Below, one piece after another: positions 44,257 through 53,582 of a stretch of 64,000 nt of DNA. Source of the stretch: Paracoccaceae bacterium (GTDB lineage: Bacteria > Pseudomonadota > Alphaproteobacteria > Rhodobacterales > Rhodobacteraceae); NCBI GenBank assembly GCA_024742405.1, contig JANSYP010000005.1, positions 232,434 through 296,433 on the forward strand, read 5' to 3'. The translations under genes and the position numbers were made by a program. Below the pieces are notes generated by a model that was given only the letters and a program-made list of their open reading frames with translations, ran no database searches and was not told the origin of the DNA. How positions within the stretch are numbered: the stretch's first letter is position 1; each line of letters opens with the position of its first letter.

Positions 44257-45188
44257 GCGGCACTCTCCCGTCGGTTCGGGGCGTCTGTCGTGGCACCACG
44301 CCGGTCCAGTTCGCGGTGGCGCACCGAGACCGTCCAGCCGTCCGAGCGCAGCGCGTCGCCCAGACGCTCGGCCAGCATCACAGACCGGTGCTGTCCCCCG
44401 GTACAACCAAATCCGATCGCAAAATGCGCCTTGCCCTCATCGACATGGGCCGGCAGCAGAAATGTCGCCAGGTCTTTGACCTTGTAAAAGAACGGCTCGA
44501 ATTTCGGATCCGCGGCGATGTGTCGGGCCACCGACGGATCGCGTCCATCCTTCTCGCGCAGGTCCGGAACCCAATAGGGATTCGCCAGAAACCGGCAATC
44601 AAACACCGTGTCGATGCCGCGCGGCACGCCGCGCTTGTAGGAGAAGGAATGCACCGAAACCGCCAGCCCCGCCGCACCGCCCCTCCCGCTGCCACCGCCG
44701 AACCAGGCTGCGAGCTCAGATTTCAGCTCGTGGGGCGTCAGTTCGGACGTGTCGATGAGAAAATCAGCCCGTGCCCGTATCGGACCCAGCAACTCAAGCT
44801 CGCGCTCGATACCGCGCATCGGAGACTCCGCCGGAGCCATGGGGTGACGGCGGCGGGTCTCGGAATAGCGGCGGACCAGCACGTCCACCCGACTGTCGAG
44901 ATAGAGCAGGTCGATCTCGATCTCCGGCGCGCCGACCAGCCGGTCCAGCGTTTCCAGTAGGGCCGCCGGCGTGAAGTCGCGATTACGCGCATCCATGCCC
45001 AAAACGAGCGGACGGTTCAGCGGCGGTCCGTCGAGCAGGCGTGGCACCAGACTGAGAGGCAGATTGTCGATAGTTTCGGCGCCCATATCCTCCAGCGCGC
45101 GCACGGCCGTGGACCTGCCAGCCCCTGACGGGCCGGTCACCACGATCACCCGGCTGAGCGGCGGCTGTTCGGGTTCGCTGTCGGACAC
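44253..45188 (-). CDS. rapZ: RNase adapter protein RapZ
   Basis: This 311-residue protein has a P-loop GPSGAGRST (residues 19-27) and the C-terminal RapZ domain with [23 protein letters not shown]. In enterobacteria RapZ targets a small RNA for RNase E cleavage; in alphaproteobacteria it sits with HprK and HPr and may sense nucleotides or cell-wall sugars. The start is GTG at 45188, 4 bp past the hprK stop. Confidence 0.93.
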   Translation of the reverse strand: MSDSEPEQPPLSRVIVVTGPSGAGRSTAVRALEDMGAETIDNLPLSLVPRLLDGPPLNRPLVLGMDARNRDFTPAALLETLDRLVGAPEIEIDLLYLDSRVDVLVRRYSETRRRHPMAPAESPMRGIERELELLGPIRARADFLIDTSELTPHELKSELAAWFGGGSGRGGAAGLAVSVHSFSYKRGVPRGIDTVFDCRFLANPYWVPDLREKDGRDPSVARHIAADPKFEPFFYKVKDLATFLLPAHVDEGKAHFAIGFGCTGGQHRSVMLAERLGDALRSDGWTVSVRHRELDRRGATTDAPNRRESAA

Positions 45189-45192
45189 CAAC

Positions 45193-45642
45193 TCATTCGC
45201 TCCATACCCCGGCCACAAAAAGCAGCACGGCTGAAGCGAAATGTGTGGTCTCGCTGCGCCGAAGCAAGGTGACGTTGTGACCGCACAGGGATGTGTTGCG
45301 CGGGGGCGGCAGGCGCTCGGTCTCGGTGGCGCCCATATCGACCACCAGACGGACGGGCGCGCGGGGTGCCAAACGGACCGGGATCAACCCGACGCCGCGG
45401 GCCTCAATGGCGTGCGGAAGGGTCGGCGGAGCCTCGGCCCAGACCGCCTCCTCCATGGGAAGCAGGCGGGTGCGGTCATCGGCGATCAGCCTTGCGCCAA
45501 AGGCCATAAGCTCAAGGCAGAGGGTAGATTTTCCGCTGCCCGAGGGTCCCGTGACAAGCACAGCGACCTCTCCGATGCGAACCGCGCTGGCGTGAACCAC
45601 TTTGGTGCCGGGCGGGCCATCCCATGCCGTATCGGAGCTCAT
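45193..45642 (-). CDS. hprK: HPr kinase/phosphorylase (short alphaproteobacterial form)
   Basis: This 149-residue protein contains only the catalytic C-terminal domain found in this lineage. It has the P-loop GPSGSGKST (residues 32-40) and ALGA-like segments in [13 protein letters not shown], and phosphorylates HPr on Ser. It is the first gene of the hprK-rapZ-EIIA-HPr operon. In most relatives chvG lies directly upstream; here it does not. Confidence 0.93.
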   Translation of the reverse strand: MSSDTAWDGPPGTKVVHASAVRIGEVAVLVTGPSGSGKSTLCLELMAFGARLIADDRTRLLPMEEAVWAEAPPTLPHAIEARGVGLIPVRLAPRAPVRLVVDMGATETERLPPPRNTSLCGHNVTLLRRSETTHFASAVLLFVAGVWSE

Positions 45643-45962
45643 CGCGGTCCCGGCAGGCCATTGGCCGAGTCCCGGGACCGCATGCTATCATGTGTCCTCA
45701 CAAACACGTGTATCCTCGAATCTGCTGCGCTGACTGACCTGGCGACACCCACGTCTGTGGCGTTTCGGAACGATCATGTTCCCGATCGGCAACAGGGTCG
45801 AGTCGATGGTTTTCCGTAGACGTTCCCCGCGATGCGGCGGGCGATTCCCTATAATGGGCAACCACTGAGCACGGATCGTACCCGGCACCGCCAGACCACC
45901 TGCTTGTCGTCAACCGTTTCCACTCGGTTCCTTCTGCGCCAGTGTGCGCCCGCCATGCCGGA
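45643..45962. other. Gap between hprK and chvI where chvG is normally found
   Basis: This 320-bp stretch holds no ORF that looks like a protein, and I find no trace of a histidine kinase. Related genomes have the sensor-kinase gene chvG here. It is either deleted or moved; the remaining sequence gives no direct sign of how. Confidence 0.5.
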
Positions 45963-46739
45963 TCACGCGGAGACAGGCATGTATTTATACCCGACACCAT
46001 AGAGCGTCTCGATCGCGCAAAACTCCGGATCGATGGCACGCATCTTCTTGCGCAATCTCTTGATATGGCTGTCGATGGTGCGGTCGTCGACATAGACCTG
46101 CGCATCATAGGCCACATCCATCAGCTGATCGCGGCTTTTGACATAGCCCGGATTGCGGGCGAGCGCCTGAAGCAGGTTGAACTCGGTGACAGTAAGCGAA
46201 ACCTCCTTGCCCTGCCACCGCGCGAGATGGCGGCCGGAGTCCATTTCCAGCGGGCCACGGCGCATCACGCATTCGAGCGCTTCTTCAGTGGTTTGCGGTC
46301 GCGGGACCGCGATTGCCGCGGGCATCGCGCTGCGGCGCAATCCGACGCGAACGCGCTCCACCAAAAGCCGCTGCGAGAAGGGTTTTCGCATGTAGTCGTC
46401 TGCGCCCATGCGCAAGCTGAGCACCTCATCGACCTCGTCACCGCGGGCCGTGAGCATGATGATCGGAAAGGTCCAGCGCTCGCGGGCGCGGCGCATCAGC
46501 TCCATCCCGTCCATCCGCGGCATCACCAGGTCGATCACCGCAAGATCGGGCGGGCGGCGCGCGAAGGCATCCAGCGCGGACTTTCCGTCGCGATACCGCT
46601 CTATCTCGAACCCCGCGGACGCCAGAATTGACGCGACCGCTTCGAGAACGCTCGGTTCGTCGTCGACCACGGCAATCCTGGCCATAGCAATACGTTCGGA
46701 ATCGACGACTTCGCGCGCCGACAAGGCATGGTCCGACAT
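45963..46739 (-). CDS. chvI: OmpR-type response regulator ChvI
   Basis: This 258-residue regulator has an N-terminal receiver with phosphoacceptor Asp70 (AVIDLVMPRMDG) and Lys119 (DDYMRKPF), and a C-terminal winged helix (SLTVTEFNLLQALARNPGYVKSRDQLMD, then IDSHIKRLRKKM). The ATG at 46739 has a GGGGGTG ribosome site. It is divergent from pckA. In relatives ChvI is phosphorylated by ChvG in response to acid or cell-envelope signals and influences pckA. The sensor is not beside it here. Confidence 0.93.
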   Translation of the reverse strand: MSDHALSAREVVDSERIAMARIAVVDDEPSVLEAVASILASAGFEIERYRDGKSALDAFARRPPDLAVIDLVMPRMDGMELMRRARERWTFPIIMLTARGDEVDEVLSLRMGADDYMRKPFSQRLLVERVRVGLRRSAMPAAIAVPRPQTTEEALECVMRRGPLEMDSGRHLARWQGKEVSLTVTEFNLLQALARNPGYVKSRDQLMDVAYDAQVYVDDRTIDSHIKRLRKKMRAIDPEFCAIETLYGVGYKYMPVSA

Positions 46740-46881
46740 TTGGACACCCCCACAAATGATTTTCACACCGCGCGAATCGCGCTTCCCACACCGACAAACA
46801 TGGCGCGCCAATCGGTAACGAAGCCCTAAAGCGTGGCAGCGTGACGCGGTCGCACGGTTACCCCAACGGCATTGTTCACCA

Positions 46882-46910
46882 TGGTTGCGCAAACATGGAA
46901 GTGGTTGCGC
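46882..46910. promoter_or_regulatory. Direct repeats TGGTTGCGC upstream of pckA
   Basis: TGGTTGCGC occurs at 46882-46890 and 46902-46910, start to start 20 bp apart (two helix turns), with a further ATTGCGCC nearby. This spacing is typical of binding by a dimeric OmpR-type regulator such as the adjacent ChvI. It lies in the chvI/pckA divergent gap. Confidence 0.5.
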
Positions 46911-47049
46911 TAACTCCGCGATTGCGCCCTATCCGGTCCGGAAACCGTCATGTTATAGCCGCCTTGGCAGTAGCGACGAACGCGGGGCGGTGACGCGTTG
47001 TCGGGGGTACCTGTTTCCAATTTTCAGCCGCATGAACGGGAGCTTGCAC

Positions 47050-48648
47050 ATGACAATCGGACGCGTGAACCCAGCTCGGACGCTGGAGCTTCAGGGCATC
47101 ACTGGCTTGGGCACGGTGCATTACAACCTCGCAGAGCCCGCAATCATCGAGCACGCGCTACAGCGCGGCGAAGGGCATCTCGGCCAAGGCGGCGCCTTCC
47201 TGTGCGAGACCGGAGAGTTCACCGGACGCTCGCCGAAGGACAAATACACTGTCCGCACCGCATCGACCGAAGACACCATCTGGTGGGACAACACCAACGA
47301 GATGTCCGAAGCGCATTTCGATGTTCTCCATGCCGACATGCTGGAGCATATGAAAGGCGGCGACTATTTCGTACAGGACGTGTTCTGCGGCGCCGATCCG
47401 GCGCATCGTGTCGATGTGCGGCTCGTGACCGAGCTGGCCTGGCACAACCTATTCATCCGCCACATGTTCCGCTGCCCGACGCCGGCCGAAGTCGATGTGT
47501 TCGAGCCAGAGTTCACCGTCATCAACTGCCCCGGTTTCATGGCCGATCCCGAACGTCATGGCTGCCGGTCGACCACGGTGATCGCGGTGAATATCGACAA
47601 AAAGGTCATTCTCGTCGGCAACACCCAATATGCCGGAGAGAACAAGAAAGGCATCTTCGGCCTGATGAACTACCTGCTGCCCGAAAAGGGTGTGATGCCG
47701 ATGCATTGCTCGGCCAACCATGTCGATGGCAACCCGGTGGACGCGGCAGTGTTCTTTGGCCTGTCGGGCACCGGCAAGACGACGCTTTCGGCCGATCCGG
47801 AACGGACGCTGGTCGGAGATGACGAGCATGGCTGGACCGAGCGCGGCATCTTCAACTTCGAAGGCGGCTGTTACGCCAAGACGATCAACCTGTCGGCAGA
47901 GGCCGAACCCGAGATCTACGCCACCACCAAGATGTTCGGCACAGTGATCGAGAATATGGTCTATGATCCCGTGTCGCTGGCGCTCGATTTCGAAGATGAC
48001 AGCCTGACGGCTAACATGCGCTGCGCCTATCCGCTGGACTACATCCCCAACGCGTCCGACACCGGGCTTGCGGGCCATCCCAAAAATATCGTGATGCTGA
48101 CCTGCGATGCGTTCGGCGTGATGCCCCCCATCGCCCGGCTGACCCCGGCGCAGGCGATGTACCACTTCCTGTCCGGCTTCACCGCCAAGGCCGCGGGCAC
48201 CGAGCGTGGCGTGACCGAGCCGCAGCCGACTTTTTCGACCTGTTTCGGCGCCCCCTTCATGCCGCGGCGGCCCGAGGTCTACGGCAACTTGCTACGCGAG
48301 AAGATCGCCAAGCACGGCGCGACCTGCTGGCTGGTGAACACCGGCTGGACCGGCGGCGCCTATGGCGCGGGCTCGCGGATGCCGATCAAGGCCACCCGTG
48401 CCCTGCTGACCGCAGCACTCGATGGCTCGCTCAACGAAGTGACCTTCCGCAAGGATCCGAACTTCGGCTTTGACGTTCCCGTGGACGTGCCCGGCGTGGA
48501 TAGCGGCCTGCTCGATCCGCGGACGACATGGTCCGACCCGGCTGCCTATGATGCCCAGGCCAAAAAGCTCGTGGACATGTTCAGCGACAATTTCGAACAG
48601 TACGTGGCCTATATCGACGAGGACGTGAAAGCGGTCGCCATCGGCTGA
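47050..48648 (+). CDS. pckA: Phosphoenolpyruvate carboxykinase (ATP)
   Basis: This 532-residue enzyme makes PEP from oxaloacetate and ATP, the entry to gluconeogenesis. It has the P-loop [11 protein letters not shown] (residues 237-247) and the ATP/metal motif LVGDDEHGW, at the standard length. The ATG at 47050 is the family start; the longer frame covers the promoter region. It serves growth on acetate or other gluconeogenic substrates, consistent with mcd and acs in the window. Confidence 0.97.
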   Translation: MTIGRVNPARTLELQGITGLGTVHYNLAEPAIIEHALQRGEGHLGQGGAFLCETGEFTGRSPKDKYTVRTASTEDTIWWDNTNEMSEAHFDVLHADMLEHMKGGDYFVQDVFCGADPAHRVDVRLVTELAWHNLFIRHMFRCPTPAEVDVFEPEFTVINCPGFMADPERHGCRSTTVIAVNIDKKVILVGNTQYAGENKKGIFGLMNYLLPEKGVMPMHCSANHVDGNPVDAAVFFGLSGTGKTTLSADPERTLVGDDEHGWTERGIFNFEGGCYAKTINLSAEAEPEIYATTKMFGTVIENMVYDPVSLALDFEDDSLTANMRCAYPLDYIPNASDTGLAGHPKNIVMLTCDAFGVMPPIARLTPAQAMYHFLSGFTAKAAGTERGVTEPQPTFSTCFGAPFMPRRPEVYGNLLREKIAKHGATCWLVNTGWTGGAYGAGSRMPIKATRALLTAALDGSLNEVTFRKDPNFGFDVPVDVPGVDSGLLDPRTTWSDPAAYDAQAKKLVDMFSDNFEQYVAYIDEDVKAVAIG

Positions 48649-48670
48649 TCCGCTCTTACTGTGACATTCG

Positions 48671-48699
48671 AAAGCCCCGGCTGACCGGCCGGGGCTTTT
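48671..48699 (+). terminator. Rho-independent terminator after pckA
   Basis: A stem AAAGCCCCGGC with GCCGGGGCTTTT around a 6-base loop (TGACCG) spans 48671-48699 and ends in a T-rich run continuing past 48700. Confidence 0.92.
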
Positions 48700-48737
48700 G
48701 CTTTTCTGGGGTGATCGCCGGGTGCCTCGTCGGGGGC

Positions 48738-49238
48738 TCAGTTGGGCCGCGGCCACGTTCCGGGCTGACCGCATCGCGCATAGGCGCTGGCATAAGCGCC
48801 CGCCGCGGCTGAGTTTCGGCCCGGAGCGAAACGTCCACCCGGCGAATTGCGCAGCAGGCTTGAAGGCGGCGAGGTGCAGTTGGACGGCAGCGGGTAAACT
48901 GTATCCGCAGGCGGGGCGAGATTTTCACCAGCAAACCGTTCGTTGAAGGAAGCTTCTCCGGCGGTATCGCGCGTACGGGGGCTGTGGGCTGCCCGGACAC
49001 GGCCGAGATCGTCGGCGGGCAGGGTCTCGCTCTTCGGCAGGCTTGCCGCCGGTGGGGCCACGGCTGCGGGCGTCTCCCGCGCCTCTGCCGGCAAGGGGTC
49101 CGCTGGCGGCGGATCATCAAGGCGCGTGCACCCCGTCGTCCAGAAAAGGCACCCACCCGTCGCCGACTGTCCGGCGGGATCCTGCGACGACGCGCACCCG
49201 GCCAGCATCAGAAACGTGAGAGCCATGGCCAGTTTCAC
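48738..49238 (-). CDS. Small lipoprotein
   Basis: This 166-residue protein starts with a GTG overlapping the HxlR stop and has a lipoprotein signal ending in the lipobox LAGC (Cys at residue 15). The rest is Pro/Ala-rich and low complexity with several Cys (GGCLFWTTGC). No family recognised. It is probably membrane-attached and co-transcribed with the regulator. Confidence 0.75.
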   Translation of the reverse strand: MKLAMALTFLMLAGCASSQDPAGQSATGGCLFWTTGCTRLDDPPPADPLPAEARETPAAVAPPAASLPKSETLPADDLGRVRAAHSPRTRDTAGEASFNERFAGENLAPPADTVYPLPSNCTSPPSSLLRNSPGGRFAPGRNSAAAGAYASAYARCGQPGTWPRPN

Positions 49239-49591
49239 AACCCTGCCTCCTCAACCCATTCGCGCAGCTGGTCCAGCGTCTGAAGCGTACCGGCGCCGAA
49301 CGGCGTAATCGCATAGGACACCGCCAGCGGCTTGGGGCGGAGCACATGGCGGTTGACGAGGCCGGCACGCTCCATCTCGGCCAGCCTGTGGGACAAGACC
49401 TTTTTGCTCGCCCCGCCCAAAACCCGCGCGAGGTCGTTGAAGCGCATCGGTCCGTCGCGCAGGTGCCACAGGATGGACCCGGTCCACTTCCCGCCGATCA
49501 GCCGCATGCCGCGCTCAATCGCGCAGGGCTCGCTGCAGGGCGCGTGGACAGTCTTGCGCCCCTGCGTGTCGGTTTCGATCCAGGCGTCCAT
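49235..49591 (-). CDS. HxlR-family transcriptional regulator
   Basis: This 118-residue winged-helix regulator has the family region CAIERGMRLIGGKWTGSILWHLRDGPMRFNDLARVLGGASKKVLSHRLAEMERAGLV. The ATG at 49591 is the family start. It is divergent from a glutathione S-transferase gene, and a near-palindrome with GGTTACC and GGTACC lies just upstream (about 49603-49620), possibly its own operator. HxlR proteins often respond to electrophiles or aldehydes. Confidence 0.9.
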   Translation of the reverse strand: MDAWIETDTQGRKTVHAPCSEPCAIERGMRLIGGKWTGSILWHLRDGPMRFNDLARVLGGASKKVLSHRLAEMERAGLVNRHVLRPKPLAVSYAITPFGAGTLQTLDQLREWVEEAGL

Positions 49592-49683
49592 GGCAATCTC
49601 CCAGGTTACCAAAAGGTACCTAATTGACCCGAGTCGCGCAACCAGGGCACCGAGCGCCACCCGAACATGCAGGAGTTTTCGCC

Positions 49684-50421
49684 ATGGCCGACCGTCCCGA
49701 TCTGCATCTCTACACTGCCGCGACGATGAACGGCTACAAGCCGGTGATCTTCCTGGAAGAAGCCGGACTGCCCTACGACCTGACCCATATCGACTTCGGC
49801 AAGCGGGAGCAGAAGGCAGAGGAGTATATGCGCCTGAACCCGAACGGACGTATCCCAACGCTCGTGGATCGGGCCGCCGGGGACTTCGCCGTGTTCGAAA
49901 GCGGCTCGATCCTGTGGTATCTGGCCGAGCGCACGGGACAATTTCTGCCGGATGGCACCCTGGCCCGCTCCGAAGCGTTGCAATGGCTGATGTTCCAGAT
50001 GGCCGGAATTGGCCCGATGATGGGACAGGCGATGTTTTTCAAGCGCATCGCCGCGCCGAACGGGCATGCGGAGCCCTACGCAATCCGCCGCTATACCAAG
50101 GAAAGCCGCCGCCTACTGGAGGTGCTCGACCGGCGTCTGGCGGGGCGCAGCTTCCTTCTCGACCAGGGCTACTCGATCGTCGACATGGCCACCTATCCCT
50201 GGGCGCGGGCCTGGCCCTGGGCTCAGGTTGATGTCGACGGCCTGGACAATCTTGCCGCCTGGTTCGACCGGATCGACGGGCGGCCGGCGGTGCAACGTGC
50301 CCTGCGCATTCCCAAGGCGGTACCGGCTTTCTGGACACCGGGCGAAAGTGAGACCGGTTTCGCCGCCGAAAATGCCGCGCGCTTCGCAACGGATGCAAAG
50401 CCGGAGACAGAGCCGCGCTGA
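49684..50421 (+). CDS. Glutathione S-transferase family protein
   Basis: This 245-residue GST has an N-terminal thioredoxin-like domain (LHLYTAATMNGYKPVIFLEEAGLPYDL, glutathione-site PNGRIPTLVD and ESGSILWYLAE) and a C-terminal helical domain (SIVDMATYPWARAW). This is close to YfcG/GstN-type disulfide-bond reductases. It is probably controlled by the divergent HxlR regulator. Confidence 0.9.
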   Translation: MADRPDLHLYTAATMNGYKPVIFLEEAGLPYDLTHIDFGKREQKAEEYMRLNPNGRIPTLVDRAAGDFAVFESGSILWYLAERTGQFLPDGTLARSEALQWLMFQMAGIGPMMGQAMFFKRIAAPNGHAEPYAIRRYTKESRRLLEVLDRRLAGRSFLLDQGYSIVDMATYPWARAWPWAQVDVDGLDNLAAWFDRIDGRPAVQRALRIPKAVPAFWTPGESETGFAAENAARFATDAKPETEPR

Positions 50422-50457
50422 CGACCGGCGGCGCAGCGCATGGCGGCATCGAAGCGC

Positions 50458-51222
50458 TCAGAACCCTGTGAGACCGCGCCGCACCAGATTGAGCCCGGCC
50501 ACCACGAGAACGACCAGGGTCCAGCGCTGAAATCGCGCCTGATCGAGACGGTCCTGCACCTGAAACCCCACCCACATCGCCAGCACCGCCGGCACGACGA
50601 GCACGGCCGAAAGCGGTATCGTCGCGTCGTTCAGCACACCGGAGCGCAGATGCGCCAGGGTCAACACGATGGCGCCCGCGCTATAGACCACGCCCTGAAC
50701 CTTGACCGACACCGATTTCGGCGTGCCGAGTGCTGCGAGATAGAGCACCGTTGTCGGACCCCATACGCCCGAAAGCCCGCCCATGATCCCCGAGGCCACC
50801 CCCACCCCCACATCGGCGCGCGACCGCGCCTCGGGTGGAACACGCGGGCGCCAGCCCACAAGTTGCAGGGCCGCAAGCACCGTGATCGGCACGCCAAGGC
50901 ACAGCAGCAGAACGTGCTGAGGCAGGATCGCAACGAGTTGCGCCGCAAGAGCAATGACCACCAGCACAATGATCAGGTAGCGCCAGAAATCCTTTGCCGC
51001 GTCCACGGCCGGGGCCACGCCTTCGCGGAATGTCTGTTGAAGATTGGAGACGAGGGTCGGAAAGATCAGAGCCGCCAGTGCGACCTCCGCAGGCAGAAAA
51101 CTTGCGAGCCCCGAGACCATGATCATGGGCATCGCAAAGCCGACGGCCCCCTTCACGAAACCGCCCAGCAGGGTGACGGCAACCGCGATGGCCAAGCCCT
51201 CGGGCGTTATCAAATCGAACAT
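50458..51222 (-). CDS. TauE/SafE-family permease
   Basis: This 254-residue membrane protein has about eight hydrophobic helices. The N-terminal AVAVTLLGGFVKGAVGFAMPM and the repeat-like second-half VGVGVASGIMGGLSGVWGP are typical of TauE/SafE. The family exports sulfite, sulfoacetate or related organic anions. It converges on the GST gene and is divergent from mcd across a 500-bp gap. Confidence 0.88.
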   Translation of the reverse strand: MFDLITPEGLAIAVAVTLLGGFVKGAVGFAMPMIMVSGLASFLPAEVALAALIFPTLVSNLQQTFREGVAPAVDAAKDFWRYLIIVLVVIALAAQLVAILPQHVLLLCLGVPITVLAALQLVGWRPRVPPEARSRADVGVGVASGIMGGLSGVWGPTTVLYLAALGTPKSVSVKVQGVVYSAGAIVLTLAHLRSGVLNDATIPLSAVLVVPAVLAMWVGFQVQDRLDQARFQRWTLVVLVVAGLNLVRRGLTGF

Positions 51223-51737
51223 TGCGTGTACCGCCGCTCACCTGCGCCTTGGCGACGTCATGGGGCAATCGCGCCGGGACCACAACGCCGGATCACGGGA
51301 CGGCGGCTCAGGTCCGATGGATTGCCGGGCGGATTGGACAAAGCGCTCTCAGGACGGCTGCATCTGTGCGCCATACCTGCGCGCAGAACCGGTCGCCGTA
51401 TCGATCCAACAGCAACGCGCGGCGCGGGCCACTTGCGCAGTGACGCTGATTGTCAATCGTTTCCAGACCGCCCCTGCGACCGCCGGGCGAGAAGTGTTAC
51501 TTTTCCAGGGCGATTCGACTGCTGTCCCGTCAGGATCACGGAACCGGGGCCCGGGGAAATACCACGCCTGGAGTGACTTACCTTTTGCTTTTTCGGCCCT
51601 AAGTTGCCGGAAACACTGCGGTGCAGAAAGTCCTTGAGGTTCTTTTGCTGCGATCATGGCCGCGATTTTGAATTTTTGTTGCGCTGCAGGTGCGAAGGCC
51701 CTAGACGGAGCCAACGATTGTGAAAGGATGCGAAGAC
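51223..51737. promoter_or_regulatory. Divergent region between TauE/SafE gene and mcd
   Basis: This 515-bp gap has no convincing gene. The last 120 bp before mcd are AT-richer with T-runs (TTTTGAATTTTTGTTGCG at about 51661-51690), where its promoter probably lies. No clear operator was found. Confidence 0.35.
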
Positions 51738-53429
51738 ATGCCCCATGACGGACAGGTCCTGCCCGACGAAGAGGTCCAAGCGACGGTGCTCCCCGATCTT
51801 CTGACCCTGACCGCTGCTGCAGTGGCGCCCGCCCAGGACGTGCTGGAGCGCGCGCGTACTACCCTGCGTGAGAAGGTCACCAAGGATGGCCGTGTCTCCG
51901 GAGGGCTCGTCGAAGCGCAGCAGGTCGCGGCCCACGGGCTGGCCTGGCTCGCCACCTATGTCGAAAGCCTCCGCCAGATGCAGGCCTGGGCCGAGAAGCT
52001 CCAGACCAACGGCAAGTTCGGCGAGGTCGAGGAGCTGATCCAGCAAATCGCGTTCGGCGAGTATCTCTGGCAGATCTATGGCGGCATCCCGATGAACCAG
52101 GGCGAGATCTTTCGCCTGCAGGACATCGGCCTCAGCCAGGATGACCAGCGCGTCCTGATGACCCCGGAAGTCATGACCCTGACCCAGAAAGGCAACACGC
52201 AGGCAGCGCGCACCCGCCTCGTTGAGTTGATGCAGGAACGCAGTGCCGAGATCACCGTGGGCGCCAGCGGGCTCGACGACGAGCTGGAGATGATCCGCGA
52301 GCAGTTTCGCCGCTACGCCGTGGAAAAGGTCATTCCGAACGCCCATGAATGGCACCTCAAGGACGAACTGATCCCAATCGAGGTCATCGAAGAGCTTGCC
52401 GAAATGGGCGTCTTCGGCCTCACCATCCCCGAGGAGTTCGGCGGCTTCGGCCTGTCCAAGGCCTCCATGTGCGTCGTCTCCGAGGAGCTGTCGCGCGGCT
52501 ATATCGGTGTGGGATCGCTCGGCACCCGCTCCGAGATCGCGGCGGAACTGATCATCTGCGGCGGCACCGACGAGCAGAAGGCCAACTGGCTGCCCAAGCT
52601 TGCCAGCGCCGAAATCCTGCCCACTGCCGTCTTCACAGAGCCGAACACCGGCTCGGACCTCGGCAGCCTGCGCACGCGGGCCGTAAAGGATGGCGACGAC
52701 TATCTCGTGACCGGCAACAAGACCTGGATCACCCACGCCTCGCGCACCCACATCATGACCTTGCTGGCTCGGACCGACCCGGACACCGCGAACTACAAGG
52801 GTCTGTCGATGTTCATCGCCGAGAAGACCCCGGGCGATTGCGAGAATCCCTTCCCGACCGAAGGCATGACCGGCGGCGAGATCGAGGTTCTCGGCTATCG
52901 CGGTATGAAGGAATACGAGATCGGCTTCGACGGGTTCCGCGTGAAGGGCGAGAACCTGCTCGGCGGCGAAGAGGGCAAAGGCTTTGCCCAGCTCATGGAG
53001 ACCTTCGAGAGCGCACGCATCCAGACCGCGGCCCGCGCTGTAGGCGTGGCCTGCTCCGCGCTCGATCTCGGCATGCAGTACGCCATCGACCGCAAGCAGT
53101 TCGGCAAGTCGCTGATCGAGTTTCCCCGCGTCTCCGGCAAGCTTGCCATGATGGCGGTGGAGATCATGATCGCCCGTCAGCTGACCTATTTCTCGGCCGT
53201 GGAAAAAGACGAGGGCCGGCGCTGCGATCTGGAGGCCGGCATGGCCAAACTGCTCGGCGCGCGCGTCGCTTGGGCTGCGGCGGACAACGCCCTGCAGATC
53301 CATGGCGGCAACGGGTTCGCGATGGAATATGTCATCTCGCGCGTGCTCTGCGACGCCCGGATCCTCAACATCTTCGAGGGCGCCGCCGAGATCCAGGCCC
53401 AGGTGATCGCACGGCGCCTTCTGGGCTGA
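51738..53429 (+). CDS. mcd: Methylsuccinyl-CoA dehydrogenase
   Basis: This 563-residue flavoenzyme oxidises (2S)-methylsuccinyl-CoA to mesaconyl-CoA in the ethylmalonyl-CoA pathway, which allows growth on acetate and C1 units. It has the 170-residue N-terminal extension special to this enzyme (HGLAWLATYVESLRQMQAW, then GEYLWQIYGGIPMNQGE) before a normal acyl-CoA dehydrogenase core, with TEPNTGSDLGSLRTRAV, DRKQFGKSLIEFP and the ending LQIHGGNGFAMEY. The ATG at 51738 has an AAAGGA ribosome site; a GTG six codons earlier is also possible. Electrons go to EtfAB. Confidence 0.93.
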   Translation: MPHDGQVLPDEEVQATVLPDLLTLTAAAVAPAQDVLERARTTLREKVTKDGRVSGGLVEAQQVAAHGLAWLATYVESLRQMQAWAEKLQTNGKFGEVEELIQQIAFGEYLWQIYGGIPMNQGEIFRLQDIGLSQDDQRVLMTPEVMTLTQKGNTQAARTRLVELMQERSAEITVGASGLDDELEMIREQFRRYAVEKVIPNAHEWHLKDELIPIEVIEELAEMGVFGLTIPEEFGGFGLSKASMCVVSEELSRGYIGVGSLGTRSEIAAELIICGGTDEQKANWLPKLASAEILPTAVFTEPNTGSDLGSLRTRAVKDGDDYLVTGNKTWITHASRTHIMTLLARTDPDTANYKGLSMFIAEKTPGDCENPFPTEGMTGGEIEVLGYRGMKEYEIGFDGFRVKGENLLGGEEGKGFAQLMETFESARIQTAARAVGVACSALDLGMQYAIDRKQFGKSLIEFPRVSGKLAMMAVEIMIARQLTYFSAVEKDEGRRCDLEAGMAKLLGARVAWAAADNALQIHGGNGFAMEYVISRVLCDARILNIFEGAAEIQAQVIARRLLG

Positions 53430-53454
53430 AGCGCTCGTCCATTCCATGCTTTCG

Positions 53455-53485
53455 AAGGCGGACTGTTTCGACAGCCCGCCTTTTT
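53455..53485 (+). terminator. Rho-independent terminator after mcd
   Basis: Stem AAGGCGG-A-CTGT with ACAG-C-CCGCCTT (one mismatch) and TTCG loop, followed by five T residues. Confidence 0.9.
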
Positions 53486-53582
53486 CTTTTCCCGCACGGC
53501 ACGGGCGCGGCGCGCTGCGTTGCACATCGTTCCGGTCGATGGCAGCGTCCGGCAATGCCTGTCGATCTGGAGGATTTCGAAG

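Noticed and set aside
45698..46117. Minus-strand ORF in the hprK-chvI gap as a possible chvG remnant
   Set aside because: It is out of frame with chvI for its first part and shows no histidine-kinase motif, membrane helix or ATP-lid.
50440..51576. A 378-codon plus-strand ORF opposite the TauE/SafE gene
   Set aside because: It is basic, His/Arg/Gln-rich and lies antisense to a clear membrane protein; it is a shadow frame.
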